Assembly (NCBI RefSeq): GCF_031127875.1
Contig: NZ_JARXIA010000013.1
Coordinates: forward strand, 122,692 to 186,691
Length of the DNA: 64,000 nt
Direction of reading: 5' to 3'
From: Pelagicoccus sp. SDUM812005
GTDB lineage: Bacteria > Verrucomicrobiota > Verrucomicrobiia > Opitutales > Opitutaceae
A model generated the notes under the pieces. That model was not told the origin of the DNA. It searched no databases and worked only from the letters and a program-made list of their open reading frames with translations. A program made the translations under genes and the position numbers. The first letter of the stretch is position 1, and each line of letters opens with the position of its first letter. Shown piece after piece: positions 28,896-35,966 of the stretch.

Positions 28896-29270
28896 TCAGA
28901 AGAGGGCCACGTTCCAACCCTCCGCATAGTAACGCCGGATACTTAGAATTCCCGGCGTTCCTTCGAGCGGATTGTCTCCGAGCAACGGTACTCCCGCCTT
29001 CTCCAAGCCTTCCGTCGCCCCGTTGCGGACCGCGCAGCCACGCGACGCTCCCACCACATGCTCCCTCAACGCTTCGTACCAAGGGTTCCCAGGGTGCCCC
29101 AGCTGGCTCAGCTCCGCCGGCCAACGCGTTCCCGTCCCAGCGAACACGATCTCCAGCTCGTCTCCCGCCTGCTTGCACTCGCTCGCCATGCCCAAGGCAT
29201 TGAGCATGCGGGTCAAGGCCTCCTGGGCGGCGCTCTTCGGATCAGTTAGAATTACAATCGCAGTTTTCAT
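28896..29270 (-). CDS. DsrE-family protein
   Basis: A 124-aa cytosolic protein with the start MKTAIVILTDPKSAAQEALTR, an internal VFAGTGTRWPAEL and a C-terminal GIL-S-I-RRYYAEGWNVALF typical of DsrE/DsrF-like folds. There is one cysteine at about residue 33 and another near residue 80 (GCAVRNGA). The start is decided by an AAAGGA ribosome-binding sequence 6 bases upstream; an upstream ATG lies before that site. It is the first gene after the two TetR operators and precedes the flavin-oxidase-like gene, suggesting a small redox or sulfur-relay operon. The function is inferred. Confidence 0.82.
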   Translation of the reverse strand: MKTAIVILTDPKSAAQEALTRMLNALGMASECKQAGDELEIVFAGTGTRWPAELSQLGHPGNPWYEALREHVVGASRGCAVRNGATEGLEKAGVPLLGDNPLEGTPGILSIRRYYAEGWNVALF

Positions 29271-29300
29271 AGTTCCTTTCATCAGGTTAGATTCGCTAAA

Positions 29301-29316
29301 TAGACAGGTCTGTCTA
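29301..29316. promoter_or_regulatory. TetR-type operator, copy 1
   Basis: TAGACAGGTCTGTCTA is a 16-bp near-perfect palindrome. Its reverse complement is exactly the second copy at 29335. It lies 31 bases from the DsrE-family start in the divergent promoter region and is very probably bound by the adjacent TetR regulator. Confidence 0.85.
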
Positions 29317-29334
29317 CCTTAAGTCAACTAAAAA

Positions 29335-29350
29335 TAGACAGACCTGTCTA
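29335..29350. promoter_or_regulatory. TetR-type operator, copy 2
   Basis: TAGACAGACCTGTCTA, the inverted copy of the first site, with centres 34 bases apart. It lies 40 bases upstream of the tetR-like gene, so it is suited to autoregulation. Confidence 0.85.
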
Positions 29351-29390
29351 ATCTTGATTTCCAGCCGCTTTCGCTCCAGCCTGCATCCCC

Positions 29391-29984
29391 ATGTCCAGCA
29401 CCTCCGCCGCGCGCAGCCGCAAGTCACCCAAACGAGACCTCCTGCTCGAAACCGCCTTTCGGCTCTTCTACCTGAGCGGCTACCACGCAGTCGGCATCGA
29501 TACCATCCTGGCCGAAGCGGGCGTGGCCAAGATGACCCTGTACAATCACTTCAAGTCCAAGGATGAACTCATCGTCGCCGCCCTCCAGCGCCGCGCTGAC
29601 GAAATTCTCTCCGCCCGCGAGGCCACTCTTTCCGCCGCCAGCGACGACCCGCTCGATCAGCTCTCCGCCCTCTTCGACGCCTACGAAGGCTGGTTCAAGA
29701 CCCCGGACTTCAACGGCTGCGCCTTCATTCGCGCCATCGCCGAATACCCCGACCAAGCCTCTCCGGTCAACCAAGCCGTCCGCCAACAAAAGCAGATCCT
29801 GATCGACCAACTCGAATCCCTCGCCCGCAAGCTTCCCACCGACGATCCCAAATCGCTAGCCACTCAGATCTACCTCCTTGCCGAGGGAGCCATCATTCGC
29901 GCCCATACCTTCAGGGACCCCGCCGCCGCTCAGCTTGCCAAGGAAGGCGCCCTCGCCTTGGCCAAAGCCGCCCGCCGGCCCTGA
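29391..29984 (+). CDS. TetR/AcrR-family transcriptional repressor
   Basis: A 197-aa regulator. The N-terminal helix-turn-helix is clear: LLLETAFRLFYLSGYHAVGI then DTILAEAGVAKMTLYNHFKS (about residues 17-56). The C-terminal ligand-binding part contains FKTPDFNGCAFIRAIAEYPD, a segment seen in regulators of small redox and quinone-response operons. It is divergent from the DsrE/flavin-oxidase pair, with two matching palindromes between them. It most likely represses both directions until an inducer, possibly a reactive small molecule, is bound. Confidence 0.92.
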   Translation: MSSTSAARSRKSPKRDLLLETAFRLFYLSGYHAVGIDTILAEAGVAKMTLYNHFKSKDELIVAALQRRADEILSAREATLSAASDDPLDQLSALFDAYEGWFKTPDFNGCAFIRAIAEYPDQASPVNQAVRQQKQILIDQLESLARKLPTDDPKSLATQIYLLAEGAIIRAHTFRDPAAAQLAKEGALALAKAARRP

Positions 29985-30055
29985 GAATCGCTGGCGACGC
30001 CCCTCCAGCCCTCCAGCTAGCTTCTCGCTCCAATCGCGCTACGGCGAGAATCCCG

Positions 30056-31255
30056 CTAGCTCGCCGAGACCAGCAGCGGATTTTGCATCACTGCCTCGAA
30101 CACCGTCGCCAGACAGCCCAAGAGCTGGTCCTCCGGCGACGCGCTTACCACCACGCTCAGGTCCTTGCCCATCGGATACAAAACCTTCTCCTCGAGAGTC
30201 GCCTGCACCTCCGCCTCGCACAGCGCCAACAAATCGCGCAGATGCCCGCCGATCACCACCCGAGACGGGTTGAAAACCTGTATCAATTGGGCCAACCCCT
30301 CGCCAATCTGCCGCCCCTCTTCCGCAAGGGCCCGCAGAACCCGCGGATCCTGCGCCCGGCCTAGCTCGCAAACGCCCGGAACCCAATCCAGGTTCGCATC
30401 CGCATCCTCCGGCAGCTCCACCCCTTCCGCACGCAACTTGCGCAGCACGCCGGAAGCGCCGATCTCCGTCACCCAACACCCCTGGCGACCGCAGCCGCAG
30501 CGATGCCCTTCCGCCACAAAAGGCGTGTGCCCCACCTGCCCCGCATAGCCCTCGCTGCCGCGCAGCAGGCCTCCGTCCACGAACACGCCGGCGCTCAAGC
30601 CCACCCCCAAGCTGAGATAGATCAAGTCCCGCACTCCACGCGGCTCGCCCAAATGGTGGGCAGCGATCGCCCCCGCATGGGCCTCGTTCTCCACGTAGAC
30701 CGGCGTCCCGAAACGAGCCTCCCAGTCCTCCTTGATCGGCACGCTCTGCCATCCGGAAATCGGACCGTAGGCCAACTCGCCCGTTGCCCGCTTCACCAAG
30801 CCAGCCCACGCCACCCCAATCCCAAAGCATGGCAAGCCCAGCTCCGCTCCGCGCCCCAAAGCCTGCTCCACCAGCTCTCCCGCCCGCTGCAAGCCCTCCT
30901 CCGCGGTAACCGGCGCCGAAAGGCTCGCCTCCCCGCGCCACAGAAATTCCATGCCAAGGTTGGCCAGCACCACTTGCACCCGGTCAATGTCCAGCTCCAC
31001 CGCGACCATGGAGCCGCAGGACGGATTCAAGTCCAGCAACATGCCGCGTCGCCCCACTCCGCCTTCCTCGAACTCGCTCTCGCTCACCAGCGACGCAGCG
31101 ATGAGATCCGCCACGATCGCCGACACCGTGGCCCGCGTCAGCCCCAGCCGATCCGCAATCTGGGCCCGGGACAGAGGGCCGCTCTCGCGCAGCTGCTTTA
31201 GGGCGCTCACCGCGTTGAGCCGTCTGATATCACCTCTGTCGTACTTCGCCTGCAT
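30056..31255 (-). CDS. ROK-family transcriptional repressor (NagC/XylR type)
   Basis: A 399-aa protein. An N-terminal winged helix (LSRAQIADRLGLTRATVSAI, about residues 28-47) precedes a ROK sugar-binding domain with the zinc motif around HRCGCGRQGCW (Cys253, Cys255, Cys260) and GVGLSAGVFVDGGLLRGSEG. The kinase Asp of ROK hexokinases is replaced by Glu in VENEAHAG, as expected for a sensor rather than a kinase. It is divergent from the Gfo/Idh-DUF1080 pair and ends head-on with the TetR gene. It probably responds to a sugar handled by that pair. Confidence 0.92.
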   Translation of the reverse strand: MQAKYDRGDIRRLNAVSALKQLRESGPLSRAQIADRLGLTRATVSAIVADLIAASLVSESEFEEGGVGRRGMLLDLNPSCGSMVAVELDIDRVQVVLANLGMEFLWRGEASLSAPVTAEEGLQRAGELVEQALGRGAELGLPCFGIGVAWAGLVKRATGELAYGPISGWQSVPIKEDWEARFGTPVYVENEAHAGAIAAHHLGEPRGVRDLIYLSLGVGLSAGVFVDGGLLRGSEGYAGQVGHTPFVAEGHRCGCGRQGCWVTEIGASGVLRKLRAEGVELPEDADANLDWVPGVCELGRAQDPRVLRALAEEGRQIGEGLAQLIQVFNPSRVVIGGHLRDLLALCEAEVQATLEEKVLYPMGKDLSVVVSASPEDQLLGCLATVFEAVMQNPLLVSAS

Positions 31256-31268
31256 TCGTTCTTATAAT

Positions 31269-31291
31269 TAGTTTGTTTAGTTAATAAACTA
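31269..31291. promoter_or_regulatory. ROK-type operator
   Basis: An inverted repeat TAGTTTGTT-N5-AATAAACTA (8 of 9 positions symmetrical), sitting 13 bases from the ROK repressor start and 36 bases from the Gfo/Idh start. AT-rich TTAGTTT/AAACTAA arms resemble XylR-type ROK operators as recalled. The position suits simultaneous repression of both divergent genes. Confidence 0.8.
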
Positions 31292-31327
31292 TTGATTTCA
31301 AGCGCCAAAGCGCCCAAGGTCCAAAAC

Positions 31328-32743
31328 ATGAAACCCACCCCAGCAGCCCCCCCTGCGGACGTATCGCGTCGCAACTTCCTAAAAGCTTCCGCCGCCTTCG
31401 GCGCCTTCGCCTTCCTCCCCTCCCGCATGCTGTGGGGAGCCGGCACCCCCAACGAAAAAGTCAGGCTGGCCTGCATCGGCATCGGCAACCGGGGCAAGGC
31501 CAACATCAACAACATCGCCCAAAACGAGATCTGCGAGATCGTGGCCCTCTGCGACGTCGACCTCCAGGGCGAGCACACCGCCGAAATCCAGAAAAACTTC
31601 CCCAAGGCCCGGAAGTTCAGCGACTTCCGCAAGCTCTTCGACGAGATGGCCGACCAGATCGACGCCGTCCTCATCTCCACCCCCGACCACTCCCACTTCA
31701 GCATCACCATGCTGGCCATGTCGCTCGGCAAGCACGTCTACGTGGAGAAGCCGCTCGCCCACACCTTCGGCCAAGTCGAGCGCCTCATGGACCTCGCCCA
31801 ACGCAGCGGAGTAGTCACCCAAATGGGCAACCAAGGCCACTCCGGCGCCAACTACTTCCAGTTCAAAGCCTGGACCGAGGCGGGCTTCATCAAGGACGTC
31901 ACCCGCATCACCGCCCACATGAACAACAAGCGCCGCTGGCACGGCTGGGGCCAGGACGTCACCGCCTACCCCCAACACCCCGTGCCCGCCGGCATGGACT
32001 GGGACCTCTGGATGGACTACGCCCCCGAGCACCCCTTCAGCGACAAGCTGCACCCCGCCGAATGGCGCAGCTGGTTCGACTACGGAAGCGGCGCCTTCGG
32101 CGACTGGGGTCCCCACATCCTCGATACCTGCCACGAATTCCTCCACCTCGGCCTCCCGCAAAAGATCAGCGCCGTCAAACGCGAAGGAGCCAACGAATTC
32201 GTCTTCCCCCAAGCCTCCACCATCAAGTTCGCCTTCCCCAAACGGGGCGACATGCCCAAGTGCGACATTACCTGGTACGACGGCACCGAAAACATCCCCG
32301 AAGTCGAAGCGGAGTACGGCAAGCTGGAGAAGGACCCTGCCACCGGCAAGACCTCCCGCGCCCCCGTCGAAATCAAGAAACCGGGCAAGATCATCTACTC
32401 CAAGGACCTCGTCTTCCAAGGCGGCTCCCACGAGGACTACCTCAAGATCCTCCCCTACGAGAAGTACATGGACATGCGCCGCCATCTCCCGCGCTTCCCG
32501 CAGAAGAACTCCAACCACTACCTCAACTTCCTCCGCGCCTGCAAAGGCGAGGAGCAATCCCGCTCCCCCTTCAGCGTCAGCGGGCCGCTCACCCAAGTCT
32601 TCAACCTCGGCTGCATCGCCCAGCGACTCGGCGGCACCCTCAAGTTCAGCCGGACCGACAAGAGGATCACCAACAACAAGCTCGCCAACGCGCTGCTCGA
32701 CCCCGCCCCACGAAAAGGCTGGGAACAATACTACCGTCTCTAA
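31328..32743 (+). CDS. Tat-exported Gfo/Idh/MocA-family oxidoreductase
   Basis: A 471-aa NAD(P)-dependent oxidoreductase. The N terminus carries a twin-arginine signal (DVSRRNFLKASAAFGAFAFL). The Rossmann part contains IGIGNRGKANI, a D-V-D motif and VEKPLAHT (the EKP motif with the catalytic lysine). A C-terminal substrate domain includes the GDWGPHILDTCHEF stretch. Such Tat-exported members are very numerous in Verrucomicrobia and Planctomycetes, and several partner with DUF1080 3-keto-glycoside hydrolases. An in-frame upstream TTG would overlap the ROK operator; the ATG before the Tat signal is preferred. It is followed 33 bases later by the DUF1080 gene. Confidence 0.9.
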   Translation: MKPTPAAPPADVSRRNFLKASAAFGAFAFLPSRMLWGAGTPNEKVRLACIGIGNRGKANINNIAQNEICEIVALCDVDLQGEHTAEIQKNFPKARKFSDFRKLFDEMADQIDAVLISTPDHSHFSITMLAMSLGKHVYVEKPLAHTFGQVERLMDLAQRSGVVTQMGNQGHSGANYFQFKAWTEAGFIKDVTRITAHMNNKRRWHGWGQDVTAYPQHPVPAGMDWDLWMDYAPEHPFSDKLHPAEWRSWFDYGSGAFGDWGPHILDTCHEFLHLGLPQKISAVKREGANEFVFPQASTIKFAFPKRGDMPKCDITWYDGTENIPEVEAEYGKLEKDPATGKTSRAPVEIKKPGKIIYSKDLVFQGGSHEDYLKILPYEKYMDMRRHLPRFPQKNSNHYLNFLRACKGEEQSRSPFSVSGPLTQVFNLGCIAQRLGGTLKFSRTDKRITNNKLANALLDPAPRKGWEQYYRL

Positions 32744-32776
32744 ACACCAAACCAGCACCCCGCCATACACTCACGA

Positions 32777-34102
32777 ATGAAAAAAGCCCTCATCCTTACC
32801 ACCGCCCTTTCCCTCATCTCGCTCGCGACCGCGGGCCAGATCTCCGAAAGCCAGCAGCAATACATCGCCCGCTACGAGAAGCAGACCCTCAAGGTCGCGC
32901 CCGAAGACGCCCTCATCAACACCGAGAAGGAACCCAACCTCAAGAAAGGCTTCGTCGACCTCTACAACGGCAAGAACCTCGACGGCTGGGTCTCCCGCGG
33001 CGGCACCTGCACCTTCGAGCCCAAGGGCGACACCATCGTCGGCACCTGCGTGCCCGGCTCCCCCAATACCTTCCTCAGCACCGTCCGCGACGACTATACC
33101 GACTTCATCTTCACCGCCGAACTCAAGTGGGTCGTCGACAGCAACAGCGGCGTCATCTTCCGCGGCCGCACCAAGGAAGGCGAAAACGGCCGCGTCTACG
33201 GCCCCCAAGCCGAGATGGAAGGGCTAAAAAACGATCGCGGCTGGTCCGGCGGGATCTACGGCGAAGCCGCAGGCGGCTGGCTCTATCCGCTCTGGCTCGA
33301 CGCCCATAAGGAAGTCCGCTCCGCCCTCAAGGAAGGCGAGTGGAACCGCATCACCATCCAAGCCATCGGCAAGAACATGAAGACTTGGGTCAACGGCATC
33401 CCCGCCGCCAACTACGACACCGACACCTACTTCCAAGGCTTCTTCGGCCTGCAAGTCCACTCCGGCAAGGAAGGCGAAGTCCATTTCCGCAACATCAAGG
33501 TCAAGGAACTCTCCCCCGCAAACGACGGCTTCACCGACCTCTTCGAAAAAGGAGACTTCTCCGCCTGGACCAACGCCAACGGCGGCCCCATCGGCGACGG
33601 ATGGAGCATCAAGAACGGCATCGTCTTCCGCGACGGCGTCAAGCCAGGCAACATCAACTCCCGCAAAAGCTACGACGACTTCGACCTCCGATTCGAATGG
33701 AAGATCTCCGAAGCCGGCAACAGCGGGGTCAAGTACCGCGTACGCGGCAGCCTCGGCCTCGAGTACCAAATCCTCGACGACCAAAAGCACAAGGACGGCA
33801 AGCTCCCCAGCCACCGAGCCGCCTCCCTCTACGACCTCTTCGCCGCGCCCGACGACAAGCCCATAAACCCAGTCGGCGAATGGAATTCCGGCCGCATCGT
33901 CGCCAAAGGCAATCACATCCAGCATTGGCTCAACGGAAAGAAAATCCTCGACGTCAAGATCGGCAGCAAGGAGTGGGACAAAGCCTTCGCCGCCAGCAAA
34001 TACGCCAAGCACGAAGGCTTCGGCACCTGGACCGGCCCCGTACACCTGCAGGACCACGCCGACAAGGTCTGGTACCGCAACGTCCGTATCCGCGAACTCT
34101 AG
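32777..34102 (+). CDS. secreted protein with two DUF1080 (3-keto-glycoside hydrolase-like) domains
   Basis: A 441-aa exported protein with a signal peptide (about residues 1-20) and two consecutive DUF1080 jelly-roll domains. Domain 1 (about 57-245) has GFVDLYNGKNLDGW, NSGVIFRG and GEWNRITIQAIG. Domain 2 (about 252-441) has GFTDLFEKGDFSAW, NSGVKYRV and GLEYQILDD. DUF1080 enzymes are linked to cleavage of 3-keto-glycosides made by Gfo/Idh oxidoreductases, which fits the gene just upstream. It is under the same probable ROK control and ends at a strong terminator. Confidence 0.9.
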   Translation: MKKALILTTALSLISLATAGQISESQQQYIARYEKQTLKVAPEDALINTEKEPNLKKGFVDLYNGKNLDGWVSRGGTCTFEPKGDTIVGTCVPGSPNTFLSTVRDDYTDFIFTAELKWVVDSNSGVIFRGRTKEGENGRVYGPQAEMEGLKNDRGWSGGIYGEAAGGWLYPLWLDAHKEVRSALKEGEWNRITIQAIGKNMKTWVNGIPAANYDTDTYFQGFFGLQVHSGKEGEVHFRNIKVKELSPANDGFTDLFEKGDFSAWTNANGGPIGDGWSIKNGIVFRDGVKPGNINSRKSYDDFDLRFEWKISEAGNSGVKYRVRGSLGLEYQILDDQKHKDGKLPSHRAASLYDLFAAPDDKPINPVGEWNSGRIVAKGNHIQHWLNGKKILDVKIGSKEWDKAFAASKYAKHEGFGTWTGPVHLQDHADKVWYRNVRIREL

Positions 34103-34186
34103 GCTTCCACAGCGCGGCTGCATGCGCCTCCGCCAAAGCCTTGGCGAAAGGGCAAGCCCCACCATCGCGCAGCCCAACCAACTTCC

Positions 34187-34214
34187 GCCCTGCTCCCCAC
34201 GAGCAGGGCTTTTT
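34187..34214 (+). terminator. intrinsic terminator after the DUF1080 gene
   Basis: A perfect 9-bp stem GCCCTGCTC / GAGCAGGGC with a 5-base loop, followed by TTTTT. It separates the plus-strand DUF1080 gene from the convergent membrane-protein pair. Confidence 0.93.
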
Positions 34215-34226
34215 CGTACCCCATCC

Positions 34227-35000
34227 TCACGACCTTCCGCCCCTTCTCGATTCGCCAGTCCCGCTCGCCTCGCCGCCGTCCAGCACCTCGATGAAATGCT
34301 GCAGGAAGAAACGCTTCTCCGTAGGCAGAACCGTATCCGCCCTGCCCACGATCGGACGCAGCGAGGTCATCATCTGCACGCACACCAACAGATAGATCGC
34401 CATCCAACCCTTCAGACGAGCCTGAGAGCCGGGCCTCCCCAGAAAACGCCCCAACAACCGCGCCCCCATCGCAGTCGCGATCGCCCAAAACCCAAGGTGC
34501 ATCACGCTCACCAAAGCCACCGAATCCGTCGATTGCGAAAACACCCAGGCCACCGGGGCCAGCCCAATCAGCATCACCGCCGACAAAGCCACCATCGCTA
34601 CCATCGATCCCACCACTTCCCGAAACCGAGCGTCTACCCCGCCCAAGCACAAAAACACGTACAAGCTCGGCAAGCAGATCAAAGCGCTGAAAAGCGTACC
34701 CAACACCACCTTGGCCGGAGCTTGCCACAACTGCTCGCCTCCCGACAGCCCGCCCACCACCGCGCCGTACAGCGCGAGACAAACACCCGCTACCACGCAC
34801 AAGGGCGCCACCACTCCCTTCGTCCCCTCCCCACGCACCGCATGCAGCAACCTGCCAGGGCGCTTCAGCAAGGACTCCAGCGACACCAGCAAGCCGCTCC
34901 CCTGCAACGGTTCCTCCCAATACGGGTCCCTTCCCGGCGCCATCGCCTTCGCAGCGCCCAAGACTTCGTCGTTTTCATTTTCCATATTATCGTTTGTCAT
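34227..35000 (-). CDS. uncharacterised multi-pass membrane protein, paralogue of the upstream gene
   Basis: About 257 aa with five to six hydrophobic segments after a charged N-terminal region. I do not recognise a named family; the overall shape resembles Yip1-like membrane proteins. It appears to be a paralogue of the gene immediately upstream: both have a small-G-rich first helix (ALYGAVVG here, GVYGATIG there) and a closing LRP-[FI]-[IV]-G motif. An ATG, a second ATG 15 bases later and a GTG 15 bases earlier are all possible starts. It begins right after, or overlaps by 4 bases, the end of its neighbour's translation unit. Confidence 0.7.
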   Translation of the reverse strand: MTNDNMENENDEVLGAAKAMAPGRDPYWEEPLQGSGLLVSLESLLKRPGRLLHAVRGEGTKGVVAPLCVVAGVCLALYGAVVGGLSGGEQLWQAPAKVVLGTLFSALICLPSLYVFLCLGGVDARFREVVGSMVAMVALSAVMLIGLAPVAWVFSQSTDSVALVSVMHLGFWAIATAMGARLLGRFLGRPGSQARLKGWMAIYLLVCVQMMTSLRPIVGRADTVLPTEKRFFLQHFIEVLDGGEASGTGESRRGGRS

Positions 35001-35016
35001 AAAATTTGAATACACT

Positions 35017-35715
35017 TCAGAAAATTAGCTGCACTAGCGACTTCCAGACCTGCTGGTAAAACCCGCCGTAAAATGGGTTATCCCGTAGAAATTCGACGGG
35101 CAGATTCGGGTTTCCGATAAACGGACGTAAAATCCAAGAAACCTGGCTGCCAAGCAGGAGGTTGCCCGCTAGCCAAGCGACCAACGTCGAGCGCGCATTG
35201 CTTCGGGAGGGAGACACGTAGTTAAGCAATCGATACAAACGCCACGTGCCGCACCAACCTGCAAAAACGATAATCCCGACGTGTGACAACAAGGTCACGC
35301 TGTGTCCCGTCCGAGCTCCACCCGAGTCCAACGGAGGCGTGTTCCACATCAAAAACAAGGTCAAGGGAGACATCGCCAGCAAAACTAAAGAAGCCACCGA
35401 AAAGCTCATCAGAATTGCCAAGGTCGTCTGGCGAAAACTCAAGCCGCTCGCGTACAGCTGCGCAAGGATCCCGTTTAGAGCCGCATTTCCCAGACAGGTC
35501 AAAAACACCACCGCCGGAAACTTGGCCCCAGCGAACAGCGCCTGCAGCGGATTGCGCCACAGTCCGATCGTCGCCCCGTAAACGCCCGCTCCCAATAGCA
35601 CGATCAACGACAAGCCACTCCACAGCCTCCATCCCTGCCCGCGCAACAAGCGATAAATAAGCTCCGGATTCCCCGCCAAAAGCACGCGGGACAGACATTT
35701 CACCTCATTCAACAC
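35017..35715 (-). CDS. uncharacterised multi-pass membrane protein, tandem paralogue
   Basis: A 232-aa inner-membrane protein with five to six hydrophobic helices (for example LSLIVLLGAGVYGATIGLW and FAGWCGTWRLYRLL). There is no known domain that I can name. It shares spacing and several short motifs with the following gene on the same strand (GxYGA, LRPFIGN near the C terminus), consistent with tandem duplication and possibly a heterodimeric complex. There are no enzyme motifs. Confidence 0.7.
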   Translation of the reverse strand: MLNEVKCLSRVLLAGNPELIYRLLRGQGWRLWSGLSLIVLLGAGVYGATIGLWRNPLQALFAGAKFPAVVFLTCLGNAALNGILAQLYASGLSFRQTTLAILMSFSVASLVLLAMSPLTLFLMWNTPPLDSGGARTGHSVTLLSHVGIIVFAGWCGTWRLYRLLNYVSPSRSNARSTLVAWLAGNLLLGSQVSWILRPFIGNPNLPVEFLRDNPFYGGFYQQVWKSLVQLIF

Positions 35716-35915
35716 CCCTCCACCTTGAAGCGCCTAAATGAAGCCTTGATGAACTCAGCGCGCTTTTTAAATGAAATCCGCGGGTATGCCCCTACGCCTA
35801 ATCCTTCGTAACCAAATTATTGATACGAGGAGTCGCGATTCTGTAACGTGCGGCAGCAGAAATTAACAATCACCGAATTGAAGCGCTCAAACCAGAGTGA
35901 ACACTGGATAACCTA

Positions 35916-35941
35916 GATGCGACGTCCTCTCTCGCCGCATC
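35916..35941 (+). other. 5' leader hairpin before the phytase-like gene
   Basis: A stem of GATGCGACG with CGCCGCATC (one mismatch, 8-base loop) ends 26 bases upstream of the start codon. There is no T-tract behind it, so it is more likely a leader structure than a terminator. Its role is unknown. Confidence 0.4.
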
Positions 35942-35966
35942 CCTTAAATCCTAAGTTGACCTTACC

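Noticed and set aside
28273..29178. A longer, 301-residue version of the flavin-oxidase-like protein
   Set aside because: The extra N-terminal part runs through the DsrE gene in another frame and has no family match. The ATG at 28872 gives the normal length.
30016..30060. Terminator between the convergent TetR and ROK genes
   Set aside because: There are TTCTCGC/GCGAGAA arms, but a 15-base loop and no T-tract on either strand make a functional terminator doubtful.
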